Positions 28,913-37,034 of a stretch of 64,000 bases of DNA are shown here, in pieces (the first letter of the stretch is position 1; each line of letters begins with the position of its first letter). The position numbers were made by a program, and so were the translations under genes. The notes under the pieces are model-generated. The model had not been told where the DNA came from and searched no databases. It was given only the letters and a program-made list of their open reading frames with translations. The stretch lies in contig JAEYAW010000034.1 in NCBI GenBank assembly GCA_023404675.1, forward strand, positions 1-64,000. Direction: 5' to 3'. This stretch comes from Pseudomonadota bacterium. GTDB lineage: Bacteria; Pseudomonadota; Alphaproteobacteria; Rhizobiales; Xanthobacteraceae.

Positions 28913-29185
28913 ATGACTGAACCGAACATCACGGACCTGAATACCGAACTGCCCGTCTCCACCGAGACTCTCGCATCCATGGGCGAAGGTCATATCGCCT
29001 ACGTGAGGCAAATCCGCTCGGAGGACGTGCCGGACCTCTTCCCGCAGGCGCCCGAACTCGCACCGGGCCTCAAGCTGTTCGCGCTGCACGCCGCCGACGG
29101 CACGCCGATCATGCTGACCGACAGCCGCGAGGCGGCGGTCGCCAACGCCTGGAGCCAGGAGCTTCAGACCGTCAGCGTGCACTGA
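28913..29185 (+). CDS. DUF1150 family protein
   Basis: 90 residues. The conserved DUF1150 pattern is seen: GEGHIAYVRQIRSEDVPDLF, then LKLFALHAADGTPIMLTDSR and AVANAWSQELQTVSVH. The role is unknown. In alphaproteobacteria this gene is typically found right after a small hsp20 gene, as here (110 bases downstream), so it may be co-induced by heat. No signal peptide or membrane segment is seen. Confidence 0.93.
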   Translation: MTEPNITDLNTELPVSTETLASMGEGHIAYVRQIRSEDVPDLFPQAPELAPGLKLFALHAADGTPIMLTDSREAAVANAWSQELQTVSVH

Positions 29186-29233
29186 GGCATCCGGCCGAAA
29201 CCGGATTGCGGGGTGAAATGTTCGGGCGCGGCG

Positions 29234-29695
29234 CTATGCCGCGCTCGCCGGCGGCAGCGCCAGCACCGAATAGAGCGCCTGCGCGTCCCGGGAGGCGCGC
29301 AGCTTCTTGGCGACATCCTGATCGCGCAGAAGCCGGGCAATCCGCGCCAGCGCCTTGAGGTGGTCGGCTCCGGCTCCCTCGGGAGCCAGCAACAGAAACA
29401 CCAGATCGACCGGCTCGCCGTCCATTGCCTCGAAATCGACCGGCCGCTCCAGCCGCGCGAACAAGCCGAACAACTTGTCCAGCTTGGGCAGCTTGCCGTG
29501 CGGAATGGCGACGCCATGGCCCACCGCGGTGGTTCCCAGCTTTTCCCGCTGCAGCAACACCTCGAAGATGGCGCGGTCGTTCTGGCCGGTCAGGGCTGCG
29601 GCACGCGCCGCCAGCTCCTGCAGCGCCTGCTTCTTGCTGTTGACCTTCAATGCCGGAAGTATCGCCTCGGGGGCGACCAAATCGGTAATCGTCAT
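29234..29695 (-). CDS. ptsN: Nitrogen PTS enzyme IIA (PtsN)
   Basis: 153 residues. EIIA-Ntr is the end acceptor of the regulatory nitrogen PTS phosphorelay and tunes potassium and nitrogen metabolism. The phosphorylated histidine is His66 in GHGVAIPHGKLP. Also conserved are MTITDLVAPEAILPALKVNS and PVDLVFLLLAPEGAGADHLK. It is the last gene of rpoN-hpf-ptsN on the minus strand, the conserved order around rpoN in proteobacteria, and lies 187 bases after hpf. Confidence 0.96.
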   Translation of the reverse strand: MTITDLVAPEAILPALKVNSKKQALQELAARAAALTGQNDRAIFEVLLQREKLGTTAVGHGVAIPHGKLPKLDKLFGLFARLERPVDFEAMDGEPVDLVFLLLAPEGAGADHLKALARIARLLRDQDVAKKLRASRDAQALYSVLALPPASAA

Positions 29696-29882
29696 GGATC
29701 GTCCGAGGGCGAGGTTTGAGCGTCGTGTTGAACGAGCGGTTCGTTGAACGTCGATCGGTTAAGCGGTGAACCAATCCCTTGCAAAACTGGTTCCAGCCGT
29801 CCGCGCCCATGGCGCAGGGCCTAGCCTTAAAGGCGGCGGACCATAGGGACGGCTGGCCCACCCGTCAATGGTGGGGGGCGCC

Positions 29883-30542
29883 TCAGTGGCGCTCCCCGTT
29901 GACGGCTGGAGGGTCGACCCAGCCGACATTGCCGTCCGGCCGCCGGTAGATCACGTTCAGGCGGCCGCTGGAGCCGTGCTGAAAGACCAGAACCGCCGCT
30001 CCGGTGAAATCCAGTTCCATCACCGCCTCGCTCACCGACAGCCGCCGCAGGGCCGTGGTCGATTCGGCGATGATGATGGGGTTGAACGCGGTGACCTCAT
30101 CGTCGTCCTCGGGCGGCGCCTCGATCACGTAACTCGTGGCCGAATACTTCACGCCGCTCTCCGGCACGTCGGTGCGTTCGCCTTCTTCGGAAGCAGGACG
30201 TGCATCAAGTCCCGCCATCGCAGCCGTCGCGGCAAAAGCCTTGCGCGCCGAACGATCCTTCAGCCGGCTCTTGTAGCGCCGCAGCCGCTTCTCGATCTGG
30301 TGCAGCGCCTGATCCGCACTGGCATAGGCATCCGTCGCGTTCGCGTCCGCTTCCAGCGTGATTCCCGAATCCAGATGCAGCGCACAATCGGTCCGGAAGC
30401 CGAACCCGTCCTTGCTGAGCGTGATGTGGCCGGAATAGTTGCCGTCGAAGTACTTGCGCAACACCTCGTCGGTTCGATCGCTGACGCGCTCGCGAAGCGC
30501 TTCGCCGACACTGATGCTCTTGCCTGAGACCCTGATTGTCAT
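29883..30542 (-). CDS. hpf: Ribosome hibernation promoting factor, long form
   Basis: 219 residues, the long HPF type that can dimerise 70S ribosomes to 100S in stationary phase. The N-terminal RaiA/HPF domain (1-100) reads MTIRVSGKSISVGEALRERV, ITLSKDGFGF and ALHQIEKRLRRYKSRLKD. The C-terminal dimerisation domain (about 160-215) contains LRRLSVSEAVMELDFTGAAV and GRLNVIYRRPDGNVGWVDP. The ATG at 30542 is the family start; the frame is open 20 codons further upstream but unconserved. It lies 56 bases after rpoN. Confidence 0.95.
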   Translation of the reverse strand: MTIRVSGKSISVGEALRERVSDRTDEVLRKYFDGNYSGHITLSKDGFGFRTDCALHLDSGITLEADANATDAYASADQALHQIEKRLRRYKSRLKDRSARKAFAATAAMAGLDARPASEEGERTDVPESGVKYSATSYVIEAPPEDDDEVTAFNPIIIAESTTALRRLSVSEAVMELDFTGAAVLVFQHGSSGRLNVIYRRPDGNVGWVDPPAVNGERH

Positions 30543-30598
30543 ATCGCAAACTCTCGCTGGTCCATGGAGGCACAGCATTCCGGCGACTGCGGGCGCAG

Positions 30599-32308
30599 TC
30601 AAGCCGTGGCGATGTCGCGGGACGATGCCGACGATGGCCCGGAATATGCACTGGAAGCCGGCTGAGCCGATGCAGGATGACTGGCCCCCGAATGATCCGG
30701 CGTAGAATGATTCGACACGGCCTGAGTGGAGGCGGTGTGAGTCATTGTCTGCTTCTCGCGCCGGCGTTGCACCGACGAAGGAATGCGCATCGCCTCGCGA
30801 TATTTGGCGACCGTGCGCCGCGCGATATCGACACCCGCCTCGCGCAGGCGCTCGACGATTGTATCATCGGAGAGAATCGCGCCCGGGCTTTCCGCGTCGA
30901 TCAGCTGCCTGATGCGATGCCGCACGGCTTCGGCCGAATGCGCCTCGCCGCCATCGGCGGCGGCAATCGATGCCGTGAAGAAATATTTTAATTCGAAACA
31001 GCCGCGATTCGTCGCCATGTATTTGTTGGCGGTCACGCGCGACACCGTCGATTCGTGCATCTGGATCGCGTCCGCCACGGCCTTGAGATTCAGCGGACGA
31101 AGATGCGACACCCCGTGCGTGAAGAAACCATCCTGCTGCCGCACGATCTCCTTGGCGACTTTAAGAATCGTCCGCGCCCGCTGATCCAGTGCACGGACGA
31201 GCCATGTGGCGTTTTGCAGACAGTCGGAGAAGTAGGTCTTGTCGCCGTCCTTCTTCGTGGTCTTTGACAGCTGCGCATAATAGCTCTGGTTGACCAGAAC
31301 CCGCGGAAGCGTGTCGCTGTTGAGTTCGATCAGCCAGTCGCCGTCCGGCCCCGGACGCACATAGACATCGGGCACCACGGTCTGTGCGCGCACCGATCCG
31401 AAACGAAGCCCGGGCTTCGGATCGAGGCGCTGGATTTCGCCGATCATGTCGGCCAGATCCTCGTCATCGACGCCACAGACCTTGCGAAGGCCCGGCAGAT
31501 CGCGCCTGGCCAGCAGTTCGAGATTGCCGACCAGCGCCTGCATCGCGGGATCGAAGCGGTCGCGCTCACGCAGCTGAATGGCAAGACACTCCGCCAGGTT
31601 TCGCGCGCAGACCCCCGGGGGATCGAACGTCTGCAGCACCTTCAGGACCGAATCGACTTCCGCCTCGGTGCTGCCCAGCCGTTCGGCGGCCTGCCCCAGA
31701 TCCGACGGCAGATAACCCGCTTCGTCCACCAGATCGATCAGGTAGCGGCCGATCATCTTCTGCGCCGGGACGTCGAACGACACCGCAAGCTGTTCGGCGA
31801 GGTGATCGGCAAGCGTCGTCTCGGCCGCGACGAAAGCTTCAAGATTGTAGTCCTCGTCACCCGACGGTCCGCCGCCCCATTCGGTGTAGGTCGAGGGCGC
31901 GGCCTCCTGCGCAACGCGGGCGGCAACGTCGGTCGCCTCCTCGGGGAAGACGTTCTCCATGCCATTGTCGAAGGTCTGTTCGAGATCGGAACGGCTGCCG
32001 AGATCGCGCGCCATCCAGTCTTCGCCGTCCGCTCCGCGGCCGTCGGGCGCACCCTCGGCGCTTGCGGTGTCGGACAGGGCGAACTCGGCGGTCTCGAAAG
32101 ACGGACCGTCGGCCTGCGCCAGCGCATCCTGCGGACCGTCAGCGTTGTCGCTTGCCCGTTCGAGCAGCGGATTCCGTTCAAGCTCCTCCTCCACGAAGGT
32201 GGAGAGATCGAGATTGGAAAGCTGAAGCAATTTGATCGCCTGCATCAGCTGGGGGGTCATCACCAGCGACTGCGTTTGGCGGAATTCAAGTCGTTGCGTC
32301 AGCGCCAT
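30599..32308 (-). CDS. rpoN: RNA polymerase sigma-54 factor with C-terminal extension
   Basis: 569 residues. Sigma-54 directs transcription of nitrogen and other genes together with AAA+ activators. Region I (MALTQRLEFRQTQSLVMTPQ, with LLQLSNLDLSTFVEEELERN) binds activator and core, and an acidic region II follows. The core-binding and HTH parts hold AVADAIQMHESTVSRVTANK. The RpoN box ARRTVAKYRE is at 496-505. Normally the protein ends soon after this box; here an extra 50-residue Ser/Ala/His-rich tail (520-569) follows. It is downstream of lptB, in the conserved order lptB-rpoN-hpf-ptsN. Confidence 0.97.
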   Translation of the reverse strand: MALTQRLEFRQTQSLVMTPQLMQAIKLLQLSNLDLSTFVEEELERNPLLERASDNADGPQDALAQADGPSFETAEFALSDTASAEGAPDGRGADGEDWMARDLGSRSDLEQTFDNGMENVFPEEATDVAARVAQEAAPSTYTEWGGGPSGDEDYNLEAFVAAETTLADHLAEQLAVSFDVPAQKMIGRYLIDLVDEAGYLPSDLGQAAERLGSTEAEVDSVLKVLQTFDPPGVCARNLAECLAIQLRERDRFDPAMQALVGNLELLARRDLPGLRKVCGVDDEDLADMIGEIQRLDPKPGLRFGSVRAQTVVPDVYVRPGPDGDWLIELNSDTLPRVLVNQSYYAQLSKTTKKDGDKTYFSDCLQNATWLVRALDQRARTILKVAKEIVRQQDGFFTHGVSHLRPLNLKAVADAIQMHESTVSRVTANKYMATNRGCFELKYFFTASIAAADGGEAHSAEAVRHRIRQLIDAESPGAILSDDTIVERLREAGVDIARRTVAKYREAMRIPSSVQRRREKQTMTHTASTQAVSNHSTPDHSGASHPASAQPASSAYSGPSSASSRDIATA

Positions 32309-32476
32309 GACTGAGGGACACTCGAAACAGCCGATCCGGATATCTGCTATGCACCCGGAACAAGGACGGACCAGTTGGTCCGTTTCTTGCTTACTCCCTT
32401 CTTTGCCGGTTGTACACGGCTTGACGTCACGTATTTTTTGGCTAGTCGCGGACCGGTTGCGGCGGCCCCGGCCTCG

Positions 32477-33433
32477 TCAGAGCCGGAATTCCTCGCCGAG
32501 ATAGAGGCGTCTCACATCGGGATCGGCAACGATCTCCTCGGGACTGCCCTCGGTCAGCACTTCGCCAGCATAGACGATATAGGCGCGATCGGTAAGCCCC
32601 AACGTCTCGCGGACATTGTGGTCGGTGATCAGCACGCCAATGCCGCGATTGGTGAGATGCCGCACCAGATCCTGAATGTCGCCGACCGCGATCGGATCGA
32701 TGCCGGCGAACGGCTCGTCGAGCAGCATGTAACTGGGACGCGTCGCCAGGGCGCGCGCGATTTCGACGCGCCGCCGCTCGCCGCCGGACAGCGCGATCGA
32801 CGGCGTCTTGCGCAGCCGCGTGATGTTGAACTCCTCAAGCAGCGAGTTCAGTTCGGCCTCGCGCTTCTTCCGGCTCGGCTCGACGACCTCGAGCACCGCG
32901 CGAATATTGTCTTCCACGTTGAGGCCGCGAAAGATGGAGGCTTCCTGCGGCAGATAGCCGATTCCGAGCCGCGCGCGCTGATACATCGGCAGGCTCGTGA
33001 CGTCGTGGCCGTCGAGTTCGACGTGGCCCTTGTCCGCCTTGATCAGCCCCGTGATCATATAAAACACGGTGGTCTTGCCCGCGCCATTCGGGCCGAGAAT
33101 GCCGACCGCTTCGCCTCGCCGCACGTAGAGGCTCACGCCGCGAACGACCTTGCGCGTGCCGAAACTCTTTTCGACGCTATGGATCGCGAGATAGCCCGCG
33201 CGCGGCGCCTGCCGCTGCGCAGCGTATCCCGCCTGCACCTGATCGCTGGCGTGGCCGCGCGCCTGCGCCGGAGCTTGCGGTTGTGGCGCACGGGCCCTCG
33301 GAGCCTCCTTCACCAGTCCGCCCAGCCTGTCCGCCAGCCCCACCGTGATGTCCCGCTGCTGCTTGCCCTGTCCGAAGCCGGGACGTCCGCGCTCGGCGCC
33401 ACGGCGACGAAACATGTTCAGCAAATCCACCAT
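32477..33433 (-). CDS. lptB: LPS export ABC transporter ATP-binding protein
   Basis: 318 residues. LptB powers LPS extraction from the inner membrane with LptFG and LptC. Walker A GPNGAGKTT is at about 114-122, the Q-loop is in GIGYLPQEASIFRGL, the signature ALSGGERRRVEIARAL, Walker B MLLDEPFAGIDP and the H-loop ITDHNVRETL. About 80 extra residues rich in Gln, Ala, Pro and Arg precede the conserved YLAIHSVEKSFGTRKVVRGV; typical LptB is about 240 residues. The ATG at 33433 is kept because the frame is continuous, but a shorter start cannot be excluded. It lies 144 bases after lptA. Confidence 0.95.
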   Translation of the reverse strand: MVDLLNMFRRRGAERGRPGFGQGKQQRDITVGLADRLGGLVKEAPRARAPQPQAPAQARGHASDQVQAGYAAQRQAPRAGYLAIHSVEKSFGTRKVVRGVSLYVRRGEAVGILGPNGAGKTTVFYMITGLIKADKGHVELDGHDVTSLPMYQRARLGIGYLPQEASIFRGLNVEDNIRAVLEVVEPSRKKREAELNSLLEEFNITRLRKTPSIALSGGERRRVEIARALATRPSYMLLDEPFAGIDPIAVGDIQDLVRHLTNRGIGVLITDHNVRETLGLTDRAYIVYAGEVLTEGSPEEIVADPDVRRLYLGEEFRL

Positions 33434-33577
33434 GCAACCTCGGTCAATCGTTCAGGCCGAACTATCGGGTCCCGACCACCATCGCGATCCGGCCAATCCC
33501 CCAGGGAGCCATATGGCCCGCCCGCCTCGCGCCGCCAAGTCCCCAGCGAAAATCCCGACGACCCGGGGCCCCTCCGC

Positions 33578-34285
33578 TCACCGCTTCGGCGCCGCAGCTC
33601 CCTCGTGCGCGCCCGAGCCCGGAATCGCGATCGGGCTGTTTTGTCCCGACGACTTGAACAGGCCCTGAACGCGGCCGCTGTCGGATTCGACCCGCGATAC
33701 GCTGGTGGTCATGTTGACGATCAGCCGATCCCCGCGCAGCACGTTCTCGCCCTGCGTCAGCACGACGTTGCCCGTCATGGTGATAAGATTGGTCTTGGTG
33801 TCGAAGACCGCCGTCTCGCCGGTCACCGTCTGATCCTTCTGGGTGACGACGACGCCGCCCTTGGCCTCCAGCCGGCGGATGGACGAACTGCCGCTCGGGC
33901 CCGGGGCGGCGCTCTTCATCTCGGCCTTCTTCGGCGCGGATGCTTTCTGATCCGAGCCGCCCTGATTCTGTTCGTAGAATACGACAAGAGCCTTGCTCAT
34001 CATCGTGGTGTCGCCCTGCACCACCTTGACGTTGCCGCTGAAAGTCGCCGCCTTGTCCTTGTCGCGCATTTCGAGGCTCGCGGCCTCGATCTGGATCGGC
34101 TGATCGCGATTCTGGGAAAAGCCCTGCATGGCGTTCGGGACGCCCTGCACGGAACTGCCGCCCTTGGCGGGCTGGGCCACGCCTTCGCTGGCCGTCGTCA
34201 CCGCGAGCAGCAGCGCCATCGCCGACACAGCGGCGACGCGACATGCCCAACCCCGGCGGCGGAAAAACGTCATGGTCCGAATCAT
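33578..34285 (-). CDS. lptA: Periplasmic LPS transport protein LptA
   Basis: 235 residues. LptA forms the beta-jellyroll bridge that carries LPS across the periplasm. A signal peptide (CRVAAVSAMALLLAVTTASE, ending near Gln38) precedes the OstA-like domain (about 60-205): PIQIEAASLEMRDKDKAATF, SGNVKVVQGDTTMMSKALVV and MTGNVVLTQGENVLRGDRLI. A Lys/Ser/Gly-rich insertion (about 107-133) interrupts the domain. It is followed by a Ser/Gly-rich tail. It lies 24 bases downstream of lptC and upstream of lptB. Confidence 0.93.
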   Translation of the reverse strand: MIRTMTFFRRRGWACRVAAVSAMALLLAVTTASEGVAQPAKGGSSVQGVPNAMQGFSQNRDQPIQIEAASLEMRDKDKAATFSGNVKVVQGDTTMMSKALVVFYEQNQGGSDQKASAPKKAEMKSAAPGPSGSSSIRRLEAKGGVVVTQKDQTVTGETAVFDTKTNLITMTGNVVLTQGENVLRGDRLIVNMTTSVSRVESDSGRVQGLFKSSGQNSPIAIPGSGAHEGAAAPKR

Positions 34286-34309
34286 ACAGTCCCGATCATT
34301 TCGAGCCGA

Positions 34310-35119
34310 TTACTTTTTGCCGTTGGCGCTCGCGCGTTTGGCCCCCTTGCCCTGCGGCTGAAGCTCCAGCGGCGGCGGCAAGGCAGGTCGCGGCGGCGCG
34401 ACCTCCTCCTGCATCTGAAGCGCGGGTTGCGACGGCGGCTCCGCGCCGTTCTCCTGCGGCTGCGCCGGCTGGTCCATGTACAACGTCATGGCGACACCGC
34501 CCTCGAACCGCACCACCGATCCGCTCTCGGTGATGGTCATGCGCTTGCCATCCAGCGTGCCGTTGAGCAGCTTCACCGCGACCGGCTCGTCCGACACCAC
34601 TGTCCCCTTGCCCATATCGACGGCGGCCTGCGACAGCCGCGCCTCGTAGCCGGTCGATGACTGCAGGAAGATGTCTTTATGAAGGTTCAGCAGTTGGGCC
34701 TTGGTATCGAACTTGCCGTCGCGGGCATCCATGGCGATGACCGACTGGTCCTCCATCATCACCTTGGCCCGCATGTCGTGGAGATCGACATGATCGGGGG
34801 TCGTCAGGTCCTGCGTCGCGGTCTTCGCCCATAACTCATAGGGCCGCCGGTCCGGCGTGAAACCCGACAGATGTGGCGACTCCATGGTGATCTTGGTGCC
34901 GGAGACCACGAGGTTGTCCATGTCCAGCGGCAGCGAGGCGAGCGCCCGGAACGGGTTGAAGATCGAAATGGCGACGATCCCGGCCATCGCGGCGGTTACC
35001 ATCACGGGAACCGCCACGCGCAGAATGCGCACGAGCCGGCTGTGGCGCGCCGCAGCCGCGAAACGCGCCTCAAGCGCCTTGTCATAGACCGGGGTTTGAA
35101 AGGAGTGCACCCGCGCCAA
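34310..35119 (-). CDS. lptC: LPS export inner-membrane protein LptC
   Basis: About 269 residues. One N-terminal transmembrane helix (RILRVAVPVMVTAAMAGIVA) anchors a periplasmic LptC/YrbK-type domain (about 65-195: MDNLVVSGTKITMESPHLSG, PYELWAKTATQDLTTPDHVD, VVSDEPVAVKLLNGTL). LptC hands LPS from LptBFG to LptA. The C-terminal 60 residues are Pro/Gln-rich and unconserved. The start is uncertain: TTG at 35119, GTG at 35110 or GTG at 35167 are possible. I choose 35119 because relatives begin shortly before the conserved LEARFAAAARHSRLVR. Confidence 0.87.
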   Translation of the reverse strand: MARVHSFQTPVYDKALEARFAAAARHSRLVRILRVAVPVMVTAAMAGIVAISIFNPFRALASLPLDMDNLVVSGTKITMESPHLSGFTPDRRPYELWAKTATQDLTTPDHVDLHDMRAKVMMEDQSVIAMDARDGKFDTKAQLLNLHKDIFLQSSTGYEARLSQAAVDMGKGTVVSDEPVAVKLLNGTLDGKRMTITESGSVVRFEGGVAMTLYMDQPAQPQENGAEPPSQPALQMQEEVAPPRPALPPPLELQPQGKGAKRASANGKK

Positions 35120-35265
35120 TACCTCGATTGTCCCGCCGGTCCGGCGCCGTAGGCAGCCAGACCGCACTGCGTCTGCTTATAACCTGATCACGGCCATTTT
35201 TCAGCGCAGCCTGGAACCGGGCTTCAGACCGGACAGATCAGGCGCGGCTCGAACGGGCCGCAATC

Positions 35266-35883
35266 TCACGAAGAATGGGAGAAAATGTCCTCATTCTCCC
35301 AGCCCTGCAGATCGAGCCGGGCGCGGTTCGGCAGGAACTCGAAACAGGCGCGCGCCAGATCCTCCCGTCCCTCGCGGGCAAGCATCACGTCCAGCTTCGC
35401 GCGGAGCGCGTGAAGGTGCAGCACGTCCGACGCCGCATAGCTGAGCTGGGCCTCGCTCAGGGCATCCGCCCCCCAGTCGCTCGACTGCTGCTGTTTAGAA
35501 AGATCGACCCCAAGCAGCTCGCGCACCAGATCCTTGAGACCGTGACGGTCGGTATAGGTCCGGGTCAGACGCGAGGCGATCTTGGTGCAATAGACCGGCT
35601 GCGGCATCACCCCGAGCGCGTTGTAAAGCGCGGCGAGGTCGAAGCGGGCGAAGTGGAAGATCTTCACGATGCCCGGATCGGCCAGCAGCGCCTTCAGATT
35701 GGGCGCCTCGACCGGCCCTTGCGGAATCTGAACCACATCGGCCGAGCCGTCGCCGCTGGACAGCTGCACCACGCAAAGGCGGTCCCGATGCGGATTGAGC
35801 CCCATGGTCTCGGTGTCGATCGCGACCGAGGAGGTGTAGCGGGACAGGTCGGGCAGATCGCCCCGGTGCAGGCGGATGGTCAT
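35266..35883 (-). CDS. rnd: Ribonuclease D-like 3'-5' exonuclease
   Basis: 205 residues with the DEDD exonuclease motifs: VAIDTETMGLNPHRD (Exo I), FHFARFDLAALYN (Exo II) and the YAASDVLHLHAL block (Exo III, DEDDy type with the Tyr four before the Asp). It lacks the HRDC domains of E. coli RNase D, so it is the short Rhizobiales form often annotated as ribonuclease D. It trims 3' ends of structured RNA such as tRNA precursors. It precedes lptC-lptA-lptB, the usual arrangement in this group. Confidence 0.9.
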   Translation of the reverse strand: MTIRLHRGDLPDLSRYTSSVAIDTETMGLNPHRDRLCVVQLSSGDGSADVVQIPQGPVEAPNLKALLADPGIVKIFHFARFDLAALYNALGVMPQPVYCTKIASRLTRTYTDRHGLKDLVRELLGVDLSKQQQSSDWGADALSEAQLSYAASDVLHLHALRAKLDVMLAREGREDLARACFEFLPNRARLDLQGWENEDIFSHSS

Positions 35884-35999
35884 GAATTCTGGCCTTCGGA
35901 CATGCGTCAATTGTGGCGGACGACCACCTACCCGTTTTGACCGCGCGCGGAAAGCCGTCCGATGGAAGCGCAAAATACAATTATTGCGAGATTGTATAA

Positions 36000-36627
36000 A
36001 TCAACCAAGCTATTAGGAATTTTTACAGATCGACCTGCGCCCTGCCCGCTCGTGATCTCCCATGCTCCACGCCGCAGCCGCGCCTGGACGAGCTGGATGT
36101 CGGACACTGCCAAGCCCTTTTCCTCGCCGCCCACAATCGCTCGAACCAACCCGCAAGCCGTGGAATGTTACCGCCAGTGCCGTGGCGTGCTTGAGAATGC
36201 GGCCTATGCCGTTCATATTCGCCGCACCCCCTCGCTGGCGACCTTGTGGCTACACCGGCATCGAGACAGGGCTGGCATGAAAGCATCGAAGAAGGCGTTC
36301 CAGCATTCGGCTGTCGTCGCGTCGGTGACCGTAGCAAACCAGCACGCCGGGCAACGGTTCTCGGACTTATACCAGCGCACTATCGATTTGGGAGCACATC
36401 CCAACGAGCGTTCCGTTACCGGGAACATGAAGATCATCAAAGAACCGGACCGCCTGTCGATGTCAGCGATCATGCTCCACGGTGATGGCATTCAACTCGA
36501 CGCGGCACTGCGTACAACCGCTCAGTGCGGGATGGTGTCCCTCGAACTACTGCAGGTCCTCTACAACGCGAAGTTCGAACTGCTCGGCATTGACGCTGCA
36601 ATGCTTGATCTGAGAAAGAATCTCTGA
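36000..36627 (+). pseudogene. 5'-truncated, frameshifted conserved hypothetical gene
   Basis: Two reading frames together look like one protein. From 36000 the frame with codons at 36063+3n reads RLDELDVGHCQALFLAAHNR. At about 36130-36140 the sense jumps to the other frame (codons at 36061+3n), which runs to the stop at 36627 and reads RTNPQAVECYRQCRGVLENA, then RFSDLYQRTIDLGAHPNERS and SLELLQVLYNAKFELLGIDA. No ATG, GTG or TTG opens the first frame; a TAA lies at 35997-35999. So the 5' end is missing and a frameshift is present. The region 35884-36775 is AT-richer than its surroundings, lies against a tRNA 3' end, and is flanked by core genes; it looks like the scar of an old insertion. The function of the intact family is not known to me. 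Confidence 0.6.
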
Positions 36628-36775
36628 CGCTGAGGAAACGCTGCAGTGGCATAATCACCGCGCGACTCGCGCAGTCCTTCCGCAGACGCGGGCATGCCCT
36701 CTCTATGTCCTAGCCGAAGCAATTACGCCCCTGAGGAAAAGGGCTGCGGCTCAATCAACATCACCGGGGAGATGA

Positions 36776-36860
36776 TGGTGCCCAGGAAAGGACTCGAACC
36801 TTCACGGCTTGCACCACTGGTACCTGAAACCAGCGCGTCTACCAATTCCGCCACCTGGGC
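36776..36860 (-). tRNA. tRNA-Leu (anticodon CAG)
   Basis: Read on the minus strand, the 85-base gene begins GCCCAGGTGGCGGAATTGG and ends GTCCTTTCCTGGGCACCA with CCA encoded. The acceptor stem GCCCAGG/CCTGGGC is perfect, the long variable arm is of leucine type, the anticodon loop is TTCAGGT (anticodon CAG) and the T-loop is GTTCGAGTC. It decodes CUG. Its 3' end faces the truncated gene at 36000-36627. Confidence 0.97.
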
Positions 36861-37034
36861 CCGGGCGGATCAGTAGGGGGCGGTGGGGCACTTGTCAATT
36901 CGTCCTGTCAAAATCATGCCGCGTTGCGTTGCGCCCTGTACAGCCGCCCGGCGATGGCGTATCGCCAAATTGCTCGTGAGAGAGGCCCCGGGCGCTGGGC
37001 CGACGGCGACAAGGCAATTTCCAAGGCGATTTCC

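Noticed and set aside
36721..36780. Possible attachment-site duplicate of the tRNA-Leu 3' end (CCCCTGAGGAAAAGG near 36728)
   Set aside because: Only a loose match to the tRNA end GCCCAGGAAAGGACTCGAAC; too short and imperfect to call an att site.
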